A stretch of DNA of 64,000 bases, taken from positions 734,501-798,500 of the forward strand of contig JADJRD010000003.1 in the NCBI GenBank assembly GCA_016712405.1, read 5' to 3'. The translations under genes and the position numbers were made by a program. How positions within the stretch are numbered: position 1 is the stretch's first letter; each line of letters starts with the position of its first letter. Below the pieces are notes generated by a model, which saw only the letters and a list, made by a program, of their open reading frames with translations, was not told the origin of the DNA and did no database searches. Of this stretch, positions 46,804 to 56,516 are shown piece after piece. Origin of the DNA: Cellvibrio sp. Lineage in GTDB: Bacteria > Pseudomonadota > Gammaproteobacteria > Pseudomonadales > Cellvibrionaceae.

Positions 46804-47632
46804 GGAAAAGAGTACAAAACAACAGCGCTGCTATTTCATTGAGTTAATTGCTTACTGGGAGGGTGGCATCAATACCACTAGACTTGACCAACAATTTTCA
46901 CAAAGCCGACAGCAATCCAGCGGCGATATTAATTACTATAAAACCCTTGCACCCCAAAATCTTGAATATGACGCCTCACAAAAAATTCACAAACCCACTT
47001 CTGATTTTTCTTTTCGCTATATCTCCGGCAATGTCGATGAATACTTGCATTGGTTTCACACGGGTCATTTCCTACCCAAAAATCAGAATCTACATTCTGA
47101 ATCTCTAATCATTCCTCCCAGAAAAATTTCACCTGAAATAGTTCGTGGTCTGGTTGGTGCTATGCGACAACAAAAACGCATTGAAGTGGATTATGTCTCA
47201 CTGAATAACCCAAGCCGCGAAGGTCGCGTTATAGCGCCGCACAGTTTTGTGAACACAGGTTTGCGTTGGCATTTGCGTGCCTGGTGTGAAAAATCACAAG
47301 ATTACCGCGATTTTGTATTAAGCCGATTTCGCGGAACCCCAGTATTAGAAAGCGATAGGACCGAACAGACAATCGAAAAAGACAGCGCATGGAATACGCA
47401 AGTCACCATTATTTTAAAACCGGATTTACGTTTATCCCACGAAAAAAGCGCTGTTTTGGAAAATGATTACCAAATGCAAAATGGCGAATTGCATGTCACT
47501 ACTCGCGGTTGTTTGGTGCAATATTTATTACGCGAACTACAAGTCAGCACCAAAGTATTAGACGGCACCCCCGAAGCCCAACAATTAATTTGCGTGAATT
47601 TATCCGACATCAAAAAGTGGTTGTTTGAGTAA
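46802..47632 (+). CDS. BrxR/CapW-like WYL-domain transcriptional regulator
   Basis: 276 residues. N-terminal winged helix (about 1-70): RCYFIELIAYWEGGINTTRL, then SSGDINYYKTLAPQNLEYDA, which is the pattern of BrxR/CapW repressors of BREX and CBASS systems. WYL domain (about 115-195): AMRQQKRIEVDYVSLNNPS, RVIAPHSFVNTGLRWHLRAW and CEKSQDYRDFVLSRF. C-terminal WCX-type extension to LFE at the end. WYL domains bind small ligands or nucleic acid. It is on the same strand as, and 261 bp before, the cas operon, so it may control it. A palindrome overlaps its own start. No BREX or CBASS gene is nearby. Confidence 0.85.
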   Translation: MEKSTKQQRCYFIELIAYWEGGINTTRLDQQFSQSRQQSSGDINYYKTLAPQNLEYDASQKIHKPTSDFSFRYISGNVDEYLHWFHTGHFLPKNQNLHSESLIIPPRKISPEIVRGLVGAMRQQKRIEVDYVSLNNPSREGRVIAPHSFVNTGLRWHLRAWCEKSQDYRDFVLSRFRGTPVLESDRTEQTIEKDSAWNTQVTIILKPDLRLSHEKSAVLENDYQMQNGELHVTTRGCLVQYLLRELQVSTKVLDGTPEAQQLICVNLSDIKKWLFE

Positions 47633-47702
47633 TTGCTGTAATGCCGTGTAATTCCCTATGTTCCGCGAGCGGGTTAGGCTTAGGGCAATATGTTTAGATA
47701 TC

Positions 47703-47729
47703 GTCATCCCCGCGTAGGCGGGGATCCAG
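47703..47729. repeat. REP-like unit, family B
   Basis: GTCATCCCCGCGTAGGCGGG followed by GATCCAG, in the regulator-cas1 gap. Confidence 0.7.
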
Positions 47730-47843
47730 TGACCTAATAATATGTAAACTGACTTTACCTGTTTTTATGAACAGGGTTGCTTCAAAGGCACAATACCAAT
47801 AAAAATGCAGCATCAAATGTGTATATGTTATTCATTGATTCGT

Positions 47844-47870
47844 AGGGGCAGCCCCCTGTGGCTGCCCTGA
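47844..47870. repeat. Hairpin just before cas1
   Basis: AGGGGCAGCC...GGCTGCCCT: an 8-bp GGGCAGCC/GGCTGCCC stem around CCCTGT, 25 bp before cas1. It may act as a dispersed repeat, leader structure or attenuator. The rest of the gap holds no gene. Confidence 0.5.
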
Positions 47871-47893
47871 ATACAAACTAAACGGTAATTGCA

Positions 47894-48895
47894 ATGGATG
47901 ATCTTTCACCCTCAGATTTAAAAGCGATTTTGCATTCAAAGCGTGCGAATCTTTATTACCTCGAGCATTGCCGTGTGATGCAAAAAGATGGGCGCGTTTT
48001 ATATTTGCAAGAAGCCAAGCACGAAAATCAGTATTGGAATATCCCCATTGCCAACACGACAGTGTTGTTATTGGGTACAGGTACATCAATTACGCAAGCC
48101 GCTGTACGCATGTTATCTCAAGCGGGTGTGTTAATCGGTTTTTGCGGTAGTAATGGAACACCACTCTACATGGGCAGTGAAATTGAATGGATGACACCAC
48201 AAAGTGAATATCGGCCAACACAATATTTACAAGGCTGGATGTCATTTTGGTTTGATGATGAAAAACGTTTTGACGCAGCAAAGAAAATTCAACAATCTCG
48301 CATTCAATTTTTACAAGAAGTATGGCAAAAAGACCGTGATTTAAAAATCGAGGGATTTGATTCCAATGATCCTGAGATTCAGAAGGCATTGGATAGCTTT
48401 TTGCAGCGCACAGCAGATGCAAAAAAATCCGCCGATCTACTACTGACAGAAGCACAATTAACCAAATCGCTGTATAAGTATGCCGCACGGTTAACCAAAC
48501 AAGATAATTTTGTACGCGAACGCGAAGGAATCGACAAAGCCAACGCCTTTTTAAATCACGGCAATTATTTGGCCTATGGTTTAGCCGCATGTACGTTATG
48601 GGTGTTAGGCATTCCACACGGTTTTGCAGTGATGCATGGTAAAACACGCAGAGGCGCTTTGGTGTTTGATGTGGCCGATTTAATAAAAGACGCTATAGTC
48701 TTACCTTGGGCATTTATCTGCGCAAAAGAAAAAGCCACCGATCAAGAATTTCGCCAACAATGCTTGCAATCATTTACCAATCATAAAGCGCTGGATTTTA
48801 TATTTGATCAAGTAAAAGCCATTGCCTTGTGCGGCCAACCTGAAGAAGAAAACAACGATAAATTGCCAAGTCAGTATGAGGAACAAGAACCATGA
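47894..48895 (+). CDS. cas1: CRISPR-associated endonuclease Cas1, subtype I-F
   Basis: 333 residues, the integrase that inserts new spacers with Cas2. Metal ligands are visible at Glu186 (LLTEAQLTKSLYK), His248 (VMHGKTRRGALVF) and Asp259 with Asp262 (FDVADLIKDA), close to the positions in the Pseudomonas I-F enzyme. N-terminal beta domain: LYLQEAKHENQYWNIPIANT. The stop overlaps the cas2-3 start (ATGA), so they form one transcript, as expected since Cas1 and Cas2-3 form the I-F adaptation complex. Confidence 0.97.
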   Translation: MDDLSPSDLKAILHSKRANLYYLEHCRVMQKDGRVLYLQEAKHENQYWNIPIANTTVLLLGTGTSITQAAVRMLSQAGVLIGFCGSNGTPLYMGSEIEWMTPQSEYRPTQYLQGWMSFWFDDEKRFDAAKKIQQSRIQFLQEVWQKDRDLKIEGFDSNDPEIQKALDSFLQRTADAKKSADLLLTEAQLTKSLYKYAARLTKQDNFVREREGIDKANAFLNHGNYLAYGLAACTLWVLGIPHGFAVMHGKTRRGALVFDVADLIKDAIVLPWAFICAKEKATDQEFRQQCLQSFTNHKALDFIFDQVKAIALCGQPEEENNDKLPSQYEEQEP

Positions 48896-51800
48896 TGGTC
48901 ACCTTCGTTTCCCAATGCCAAAAAAACTCGCTGAAAAAAACACGCAGAGTGTTGGATGCCTTCGCCGACAGAATAGGCGATAACACCTGGCAAACTGTGA
49001 TTACAGAAGATGGTTTAATTACCGTTAAAAAAATGTTGAAACAAACCGCCAGTAAAAATACGGCAGTAAGCTGTCACTGGATACGCAGCCGATCTCGCAG
49101 TGAGTTGTTGTGGGTGGTGGGGAATAAGAATCAATTTGATGAGGTGGGTAGGGTACCGGTGAATAGTACGATGAACGATTTGGATGAAAAACAGGATTTC
49201 CATTTAAATAAATACGTAATTGCTCTGTTATCTCAGATAGCTGGTTTATTTCACGATGTGGGAAAGGCCATGGCGTTATTCCAACAAAAATTATTACCTG
49301 AGTTTATTGGGAAGTCCCACGAACCTTACCGACATGAGTGGGTTTCATTAAGAATATTTCAAGCTTTAGTAGGTGCTAATTGCGATAAAGACTGGCTTAA
49401 TGAATTGGCTAATATTGACAACAATACTGAGCTCAAGGTATTGGAAAATTTGAAATCACTTCGTGATGGTATGGTGTCATCTCCAGTAAATCCGTTCAAA
49501 GTATTACCTCCGGTTGCTAGATTAGTTGGATGGTTGATTGTATCGCATCATAGATTGCCTCAATATCCAAAGGATGGTGACAATTCTCCAATGTTTGAAA
49601 ATATAGAGTATTGGCTAACGGATAAATTTGAAGCGTGTTGGAATTCGCCTCAATGTTTAAATTCGGACTGGCAGGAAAAAGTGATTGAAGATAATTGGCA
49701 TTTTCCTTACGGTACCCCGTTTAAAAGTGCGCTTTGGCAGACACAAGTTAGTCTTGTTGCTAAGAAAATATTAAGTGAAGAACGAGTTTTTATTCAAGAT
49801 TGGTTGCCCCAAAATTTCACAGCGCATATTTCTCGTTTATCTCTAATGTTGTCAGATCACTATTATTCGTCAAAAAAAGATACATCTCCTCAATGGCAGG
49901 ATCGAAACTATCAAGCCTATGCGAATACAGATAGAGATGAAGATGGAAAAAAGTATCGTAAGCAAAAGCTCGATGAACACAATATCGCAGTTGGGCATCA
50001 CGCTTACTGTATAGCGAAAGCATTGCCTAGATTACGGGATGATTTGCCCTCGTTAAAATCAAACAAAGCTCTGTCTAGTAAAGTGCCAGAGGAATATAGA
50101 GATAATTTTGGGTGGCAAGATAAAGCCTATGAATTGGCTAAATCAATTAAAGATGATTCAAATAAATACGGTTTTTTTGGAATAAGTATGGCATCTACTG
50201 GTAAAGGAAAAACCAGAGCGAATGCAAGAATAATGTACGGCTTATCTGATGACGAAAAATGCCGATTCAGTGTCGCATTGGGACTGAGAACACTTACCTT
50301 GCAAACAGGTGATGCACTAGAAAAAGATCTAAAATTGGGAAAAGATGAGTTGGCGGTGTTAATTGGCTCACAAGCAGTCAAAGATCTGCACCAGCAATCG
50401 CGCGAGCCTGAAATATCTGCGCAGCAAGATCTTGGAAGTGAATCTGCTGAATCTTTATTGAAAGATGAAGTAGCCTTAAAGGAAGATTTGCCTGTGTATA
50501 GTGGTGTCTTGGCTACTTGGCTGGAGCATGATCCCAAAATACTAAAATTGATTCAGGCACCGGTATTGGTGAGCACAATTGATTATTTAATGCCTGCAAC
50601 TGAAGGAATACGAGGCGGCAGGCAAATTGCGCCTATGTTGCGACTGTTGACGTCTGACTTGGTGCTTGATGAGCCAGATGATTTTGGTCTTGAAGATTTA
50701 CCGGCCTTATGCCGATTAGTTAATTGGGCTGGTACGTTAGGTAGTCGTGTATTGTTATCAACAGCAACTATTTCACCTGCATTGGCTAAAGCATTATTTT
50801 CTTCTTATCAGGCAGGTAGAAAACATTACACACAAGTGAATGGTGAATATGGCGAGTTGTCTGAAATTTGTTGTGCGTGGTTCGATGAATTCAATAAGCC
50901 TGTTACAAAAGTCATAGGTGATGTAGATCTTTATCAAGCGGAACATAAACTTTTTGTTGAAAGGCGCATTAAAAACCTGACTGATAAGACGAAATCACTT
51001 CGCAAGTCGAAAATCATTCCTATACAAAAGAATAATGAATTTCAGCCAAGTATTTTAATGGCTAATGTGATTAGGCAATCAATAGTTGAATTGCACAATT
51101 ACCATTCTGTATTGGTTGCAGATAAAAACGTGTCGATAGGATTAGTTAGATTTGCAAATATTGATCCGCTTGTTGCAATAGCAAAATTTTTATTGAGGCA
51201 GGATGCCCCAAACAATTATGTGATTCATTACTGCGTATATCACAGCCAATTTCCATTAATACAACGCTCAAAAATCGAAAGTCAGTTAGATAATGCGTTA
51301 ACTAGACATGACGAAAAAAAATGGTTAGACCAAGGTGGGATAAGAGAGTTAGTCGAAAAAATGGAGGAGAAAAATCATATTTTTGTAGTCCTGGCTACGG
51401 CAGTGGCCGAAGTTGGAAGAGATCACGATTATGATTGGGCAATTGTAGAGCCTAGCTCTATGCGTTCAATTATTCAATTGGCAGGCCGGGTGCAGCGCCA
51501 TCGTCAACAAGAACCAAAAGAAAATAATATTTACATTTTGTCTAAAAATTACAAAGGGCTAAAAGGAAAATCCCCTTGTTTTGAAAAACCGGGATTTGAA
51601 ACTAATCATCTTTTTTCGATGCCATTGAATTATGCTTCCGCGGATTTGGAAAAATTATTGGATCAAGGTGAATTAGATGAAGTTAATGCAATTGCTAGAA
51701 TACAAGCGCCTTCTAAGCTGTCTCTAACAAACGACAGTCATCCAAAATTTAAAACATTTAATGGCTTGGAGCATTTTTCGCAAACGCTTCGTTTGGAAGG

Positions 51801-52245
51801 CAGTGGAAATGAAAAAAATTCAGCTGCTCAGTGGTGGTTAAATGAAGTCACGTGGTGTGGTGAAATTCAGCGATTACAACCGTTTAGGCAATCAACCCCA
51901 AACGATGATTATAAAATTATCTTTTCTCGTTCCGGTAAAGAGATTTGGCAAAAGAAAGTAAAAAGAACGTCTCCACCCGAATATGAAAACACTACCGACA
52001 TAGCCATGAAGCCAGAAAACATTAAGATAGGTCATGGCAATTCAGTTTGGGGAGTCTTTGGCCTGAAAGATGAAGTACATCTATTAAGTAAAAAATTAAA
52101 TGAAGAGGAGAATCACGTGTTGGAAAAATTTACTCACTTATCACTAAGAGTTTTAGATGCTAATTCTAGTGAGCAATGGCAAAACCACCCCGCGCTAGGT
52201 ATATACAAAAATTTAAAGAAGGATGAATATAGCAATGATCAATGA
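48892..52245 (+). CDS. cas3: Cas2-Cas3 fusion nuclease-helicase, subtype I-F
   Basis: 1117 residues. The N-terminal Cas2 domain (about 1-95) starts MMVTFVSQCQKNSLKKTRRV. The HD nuclease motif is LFHDVGKAMALFQQKL (His121-Asp122), with downstream HHRLPQYP. Helicase motif I is ASTGKGKTRANARIM near residue 432, the DExx-type box is LVLDEPDDFG near 592 and SAT-like LLSTATISPA near 620. The C-terminal half carries QLAGRVQRHRQQEP (motif VI). It degrades target DNA after recruitment by Cascade and supports spacer acquisition. Full length, no defects seen. Confidence 0.97.
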   Translation: MMVTFVSQCQKNSLKKTRRVLDAFADRIGDNTWQTVITEDGLITVKKMLKQTASKNTAVSCHWIRSRSRSELLWVVGNKNQFDEVGRVPVNSTMNDLDEKQDFHLNKYVIALLSQIAGLFHDVGKAMALFQQKLLPEFIGKSHEPYRHEWVSLRIFQALVGANCDKDWLNELANIDNNTELKVLENLKSLRDGMVSSPVNPFKVLPPVARLVGWLIVSHHRLPQYPKDGDNSPMFENIEYWLTDKFEACWNSPQCLNSDWQEKVIEDNWHFPYGTPFKSALWQTQVSLVAKKILSEERVFIQDWLPQNFTAHISRLSLMLSDHYYSSKKDTSPQWQDRNYQAYANTDRDEDGKKYRKQKLDEHNIAVGHHAYCIAKALPRLRDDLPSLKSNKALSSKVPEEYRDNFGWQDKAYELAKSIKDDSNKYGFFGISMASTGKGKTRANARIMYGLSDDEKCRFSVALGLRTLTLQTGDALEKDLKLGKDELAVLIGSQAVKDLHQQSREPEISAQQDLGSESAESLLKDEVALKEDLPVYSGVLATWLEHDPKILKLIQAPVLVSTIDYLMPATEGIRGGRQIAPMLRLLTSDLVLDEPDDFGLEDLPALCRLVNWAGTLGSRVLLSTATISPALAKALFSSYQAGRKHYTQVNGEYGELSEICCAWFDEFNKPVTKVIGDVDLYQAEHKLFVERRIKNLTDKTKSLRKSKIIPIQKNNEFQPSILMANVIRQSIVELHNYHSVLVADKNVSIGLVRFANIDPLVAIAKFLLRQDAPNNYVIHYCVYHSQFPLIQRSKIESQLDNALTRHDEKKWLDQGGIRELVEKMEEKNHIFVVLATAVAEVGRDHDYDWAIVEPSSMRSIIQLAGRVQRHRQQEPKENNIYILSKNYKGLKGKSPCFEKPGFETNHLFSMPLNYASADLEKLLDQGELDEVNAIARIQAPSKLSLTNDSHPKFKTFNGLEHFSQTLRLEGSGNEKNSAAQWWLNEVTWCGEIQRLQPFRQSTPNDDYKIIFSRSGKEIWQKKVKRTSPPEYENTTDIAMKPENIKIGHGNSVWGVFGLKDEVHLLSKKLNEEENHVLEKFTHLSLRVLDANSSEQWQNHPALGIYKNLKKDEYSNDQ

Positions 52246-53755
52246 AGAAATATCTCAGGTATTATCAGAAAAAATAGTCGAATATTTGCATAATAGGCGG
52301 GATGATAAAGAAGAATCATTTTTGAAATCTAAAGCTAAGAAGAACAAGCAAGGTAAAGTCACAAATGGCGCAATAATTGAGCGCGTCATTACCTGTCTTA
52401 AGAAAATTAGTTCGGAAAAAGCTCACCTTTCTGATATCGAAAGGTTAAAAAAACCCAAGGATCAAACATCATTGGAGTTTCAGCGAGAAAAGCTAAAAAA
52501 ATTGCTATCATCGGTTGATGATGTCACAGATCAAGAATTAATGGATTTGAGAAGTGAATATAAAGCCTTTGTAATTGAAAATACTAAAGAACACGAGCCA
52601 GTCAATTGGTTAAATCAGTGGGCACCTAAAGCTATTGATATTAGTTTTGCTACGCATGTTGGAAAACTTACTCATTCAAGTAGCAAAAGTTCGAGTATAT
52701 TAGATTCTACAGATGCGGTTAACGATCGTTATTTAACTACAAATCGATTAACAAATTTAGCGATAGATACTGCCTCGTCTAATGCCGCATCGCTACCAAT
52801 AGCCGATTTTTTAAGTTTATCCGTAGATGATGTTCGTGTATTGGACTTGATAAAAAGTGGCGATAATTCGTTATTTAAAAATTTCACCGACGATCAGTCT
52901 TCCATTGATCGTTGGTGTGAATATTTAAAACAAGCATTCGATAGTGACAAAAAACAAGGTCATTTCCTATCAAAGCAAGTTTACTTTCCTATTGGTGGTT
53001 GCCAGTATCATCTGCTGATGCCATTAGTTTCTTCTTCTTTAGTTCAAGAGTTACACCTTGAGTTTAATAGGTACAAAGATGAATCACTGAAGTTAGCATT
53101 TAAGCAAAAAAAAGATGGAAAATATTCGCCAGTAATAACTGTCGGTTATCCGAATAAATCTGCTCAGAGTATTACTTCAAGTTTAAAGGCTCATTCAAAT
53201 GTATCACCGTTAAACAAAGATCGACAAGGTAATATTACTCTTCTATGTACAGCTCCTCCAAAATGGCAAGGTCGCTTACCATCTTATATTGATAAATCAT
53301 CAATCTTTACTAAAACACTTACTTTTGAACTAAAAGAAGAAGTTGCAGAGTTAAGTAATTATTTACTGCTGTTAAAAAACAAGGCGCTAAGCGTTAGCGA
53401 GCCCAAGCGTAATGCGGCCGTATTGAGTAAATTGAGAGCAATAAATGGCCAACTCTTCAGCTACTTAGACAGTATCAATGAAGCCGAGAATGATGATGGT
53501 TGGACATCGACCAGTAAGCTGCCTATTGAACAGCAGCTTTTATTTGAACCGTGGCGTGACGATGAAACTGCACAAACCTGTAAGATAAATAATGATTGGA
53601 TGGTCATTGTTAGTCGAGAGTTTGGCCGCTGGTTAAATCAGCAATTAAATATAAATAAGCAACTGAATCTCACACCAATACAAGCGGCCTTATGGGCTGA
53701 TTGCTTTTTAGTTGATTTGAAGGAAGTGATTGCAGTGAAGGAGATTGGTTTATGA
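52235..53755 (+). CDS. csy1: Cascade large subunit Cas8f (Csy1)
   Basis: About 506 residues from ATG 52235 (MINEEISQVLSEKIVEYLHN); an in-frame ATG at 52223 is also possible, but AAGGA suits the later start. Cas8f caps the 5' end of the crRNA complex and reads the PAM with Cas5f. The sequence is divergent, as usual for this subunit; WLNQWAPKAIDISFATHVGK and YFPIGGCQYHLLMPLVSSSL are the recognisable segments. It overlaps the 3' end of cas3 and shares an ATGA overlap with csy2. Confidence 0.93.
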   Translation: MINEEISQVLSEKIVEYLHNRRDDKEESFLKSKAKKNKQGKVTNGAIIERVITCLKKISSEKAHLSDIERLKKPKDQTSLEFQREKLKKLLSSVDDVTDQELMDLRSEYKAFVIENTKEHEPVNWLNQWAPKAIDISFATHVGKLTHSSSKSSSILDSTDAVNDRYLTTNRLTNLAIDTASSNAASLPIADFLSLSVDDVRVLDLIKSGDNSLFKNFTDDQSSIDRWCEYLKQAFDSDKKQGHFLSKQVYFPIGGCQYHLLMPLVSSSLVQELHLEFNRYKDESLKLAFKQKKDGKYSPVITVGYPNKSAQSITSSLKAHSNVSPLNKDRQGNITLLCTAPPKWQGRLPSYIDKSSIFTKTLTFELKEEVAELSNYLLLLKNKALSVSEPKRNAAVLSKLRAINGQLFSYLDSINEAENDDGWTSTSKLPIEQQLLFEPWRDDETAQTCKINNDWMVIVSREFGRWLNQQLNINKQLNLTPIQAALWADCFLVDLKEVIAVKEIGL

Positions 53756-54828
53756 GCCAATATTTAGTTCTCAGCCATATTGAAGTACAAAATTCGAACT
53801 CAATAGCAGGTTTAACTTGGGGGTTTCCTGCCATAACAGGATTTCTTGGTTTTTCCCATGCACTAAATCGTAAAGTTTCAAAGAAATTCGGAGGTGACTA
53901 TGAATGTGAACTTTCCGGGTGTGCAGTGATTTCACATAGCTATCATCAACATATTTATTCGAATGATGGAGGTTATACTTTTAGGTTTTCACAGCGTAAA
54001 TCTGGGTACACCTTTAAACCCAAGAAAAAAGACGGAAAACAAGTTGACCCTTCAATTATTGAAGAAGGGAAGATGAATTTAACTATTAGTTTAGTGATTG
54101 AGTTAACTGATGCGCTGTCGTTAACTACTGAGCTAATTAAGCAATTTGAAAATAATGTCTTAGATTGTTGTTATAAACTGCGTTTGGCTGGTGGAACAAT
54201 TTTAAATGTCAAGCATGTTAGGTTGCTATCCGCTAATACCCAACAGCAACAACTAACTATGCTGAGAAAAATAAAACGATTGCTCATGCCTGGTTTTGTT
54301 TTAATTGATAGAAGTAATTATCTGCAAGAGCACTATCAAGGATTGCTAGCACAACATGACTCAGAAAAAAATGAAGTTCCCACCCAGCTTGATGCATGGC
54401 TAGATTTTTGTGCTTTGAAAAGCAAAGCAATACCAAGATTGGCGCAAGGCCAAACTGAGCCTGACGACAATACACCAGCAGATTGGCAGTTTTTGCCGAA
54501 ACCTAGGCTAGGTTATTTGGTTCCGTTAATGGCCGGATATAAAGCCATTAGTGATTTATATGAAGCAGGTAAAGTCGCAAACACCCGCGATGAAAAAACA
54601 CTTACCTGTTTTGTTGAAGCTATTCATTCTGTGGGTGAGTGGAAGGGGGTTCACTCACTTGAATCAATTGAAAAAGTGATTTGGCGCTATCAATACGATG
54701 GGCAGTGGTATTTGTGCAAACAAAACCAATCGAAAATCAACGACGAAAACGAACCAACAGAGTTGTTAAACAACAATGAAGAATTACACCAAACCCTAAA
54801 CTTTAATGATGCACTTAAACTATTTTGA
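53752..54828 (+). CDS. csy2: Cascade subunit Cas5f (Csy2)
   Basis: 358 residues. RAMP-fold protein that binds the 5' handle of the crRNA next to Cas8f. Typical opening: YLVLSHIEVQNSNSIAGLTW then GFPAITGFLGFSHALNRKV. C-terminal RFSQRKSGYTF and LPKPRLGYLVPLMAGYKAIS fit the family. Translation is coupled to csy1 by ATGA overlap. Confidence 0.95.
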   Translation: MSQYLVLSHIEVQNSNSIAGLTWGFPAITGFLGFSHALNRKVSKKFGGDYECELSGCAVISHSYHQHIYSNDGGYTFRFSQRKSGYTFKPKKKDGKQVDPSIIEEGKMNLTISLVIELTDALSLTTELIKQFENNVLDCCYKLRLAGGTILNVKHVRLLSANTQQQQLTMLRKIKRLLMPGFVLIDRSNYLQEHYQGLLAQHDSEKNEVPTQLDAWLDFCALKSKAIPRLAQGQTEPDDNTPADWQFLPKPRLGYLVPLMAGYKAISDLYEAGKVANTRDEKTLTCFVEAIHSVGEWKGVHSLESIEKVIWRYQYDGQWYLCKQNQSKINDENEPTELLNNNEELHQTLNFNDALKLF

Positions 54829-54838
54829 GGATTGCCTT

Positions 54839-55840
54839 ATGACAGATATAAATCTACCTTCTGTGCTTGCCTTTGACCGAAAATTAGAACCTTCTGACGC
54901 TTTAATGTTTTCAGGGAATTGGTCTGAGATTGGTGATGATAAAAAGTGGTCGCCAATAGAGCTTTTTGAACGTCGCAACCGAGCTGTAAAGAGCAACTTT
55001 AAAAAGGAAGTCTTGGATGATGAGGAAAAATTACAAGAGGCAATCAGGGAAGCTAACTTGTCTTGGGGCGATGATGCAGCGCTTGCACACAATAACGATA
55101 CATTAAAGCTAAGCTTTAGTTTGCGTGTTGTATCTGGCATAGAAAAACCATCGGTCTGCAATGATATTAACTTTGAGTCTTGTTTTAGAGAACAGGTAAA
55201 CGGATATGTGCAATCAAATTTAAGTGAGTTGGCAAACCGTTACGCTTATAACATAGCGAACGGTCGGTTTTTGTGGAGAAACAGAGTTGGTGCGCTAAAT
55301 ATAAAAGTGTTTGTGTCACATCCTACATTAAAGGATCCATTAAAATTTGATTCATATGATTTCGAGCTAAACCAAACTAATTCTGATAATGGAGATGTTA
55401 TTTCTTTGTCTAGCTTAATTAGCACGGGTCTGTCCGGTAGCGAGAGCGTTTTGTTAAAAGTATCTGCATTTGTTCAGCTCGGCGAAGGACAGAGAGTATG
55501 GCCTTCGCAGGAGATGGTTTTAAATTCACCTAAAGGTGAGAAAAGTCGTCACTTATTTAGCTTGAATGGCCAAGCTGCAATGCACTGCGAAAAAATTGGT
55601 AATGCACTTAGAACTATCGATAATTGGTTTGCTGCTAATGCCAGTGACCCTATTGCAGTAGAGGCATACGGTTCTGTGACGCAACGTGGTGTGGCTTACC
55701 GATCAAGTCGAAACGATTTTAAAACTTTGCTTCTCAGATGGCTTAATGGTGGAGATGTTTCTTTAACAGATAAGCATTTTGTTGTAGCTATGTTAATTCG
55801 GGGTGGTGTATTTGGTGAAAGCGGTGGTGATGAGGAGTAA
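54839..55840 (+). CDS. csy3: Cascade backbone subunit Cas7f (Csy3)
   Basis: 333 residues from ATG 54839 (MTDINLPSVLAFDRKLEPSD), with TGAGGA just upstream; a longer frame starts at 54806 inside csy2. Six copies form the helical crRNA backbone. Recognisable: ALMFSGNWSEI at the start, NRYAYNIANGRFLWRNRVGA and EAYGSVTQRGVAYR near the end. No defects. Confidence 0.96.
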   Translation: MTDINLPSVLAFDRKLEPSDALMFSGNWSEIGDDKKWSPIELFERRNRAVKSNFKKEVLDDEEKLQEAIREANLSWGDDAALAHNNDTLKLSFSLRVVSGIEKPSVCNDINFESCFREQVNGYVQSNLSELANRYAYNIANGRFLWRNRVGALNIKVFVSHPTLKDPLKFDSYDFELNQTNSDNGDVISLSSLISTGLSGSESVLLKVSAFVQLGEGQRVWPSQEMVLNSPKGEKSRHLFSLNGQAAMHCEKIGNALRTIDNWFAANASDPIAVEAYGSVTQRGVAYRSSRNDFKTLLLRWLNGGDVSLTDKHFVVAMLIRGGVFGESGGDEE

Positions 55841-55847
55841 TCAAATC

Positions 55848-56501
55848 ATGAACTATTACCAAGAGCTCATCTTATTTGAAAATTCTGAAGTTGGCATAGG
55901 CTTCATCTGGCAAAAAGTATTTCAACAAGTGCATATAGCACTTGTTGAAAATGGTTATGAATCATCGCGCAAGTTAAATGATAATTCTGAAAAATTACTT
56001 CGAAACTCTAAAATTGCTGTTTCTTTTCCAACCTATGGTGATGCTAAATTTCCATTAGGTTCAAAATTACGATTATTTAGCGAAACTAAAGAGGAGCTTG
56101 AAAAGTTAAATATTGATAAATGGCTAAACCGTTTAACTGACTACGCTCAAATAAGCTCTATTCAGCTTGTACCAGATAGCGCAATTTTTATGGTTTTCAA
56201 ACAGAAAAGAGTGAAAGGTGTTAAACGGCTAAAAGAATCTTTGGAGAAAAAAGCAGAGCACATTGCAAAAAAATATGGTGTTGATAAAGACGAATGTCTT
56301 AAAGAACTTAACACGAAATATCAGTTTGAAAAAATTCCTTTGCCGTTCATCCAGTTAGAAAGTCAAACCAGTAAAAAACATGGTGGAAACAGTTTGTTTC
56401 AAATATTCATCGAAAAGCTGGAATGTAAAGAACCTACCGATTGTGAATACGATTGTTATGGTTTGGCTTTAAACAATACCGCCACTATCCCCTGGTTCTA
56501 A
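55848..56501 (+). CDS. csy4: crRNA-processing endoribonuclease Cas6f (Csy4)
   Basis: 217 residues from ATG 55848 (MNYYQELILFENSEVGIGFI). The catalytic histidine falls at position 29 (FQQVHIALVENG), exactly as in Pseudomonas Csy4. The C-terminal arginine-rich helix region is KQKRVKGVKRLKESLEKKAE; end LFQIFIEKLECK. It should cut the repeat after the CTGCC/GGCAG hairpin, leaving the 8-nt CUUAGAAA handle. Last standard cas gene of the operon. Confidence 0.96.
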   Translation: MNYYQELILFENSEVGIGFIWQKVFQQVHIALVENGYESSRKLNDNSEKLLRNSKIAVSFPTYGDAKFPLGSKLRLFSETKEELEKLNIDKWLNRLTDYAQISSIQLVPDSAIFMVFKQKRVKGVKRLKESLEKKAEHIAKKYGVDKDECLKELNTKYQFEKIPLPFIQLESQTSKKHGGNSLFQIFIEKLECKEPTDCEYDCYGLALNNTATIPWF

Positions 56502-56516
56502 CACAGGAATCAATGA

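Noticed and set aside
46690..47893. BREX or CBASS genes expected beside a BrxR/CapW regulator
   Set aside because: The neighbours are ppnN and the cas operon; no brx or cap gene is present.
48090..48647. 185-codon frame antisense to cas1
   Set aside because: Shadow of cas1, no recognisable motif.
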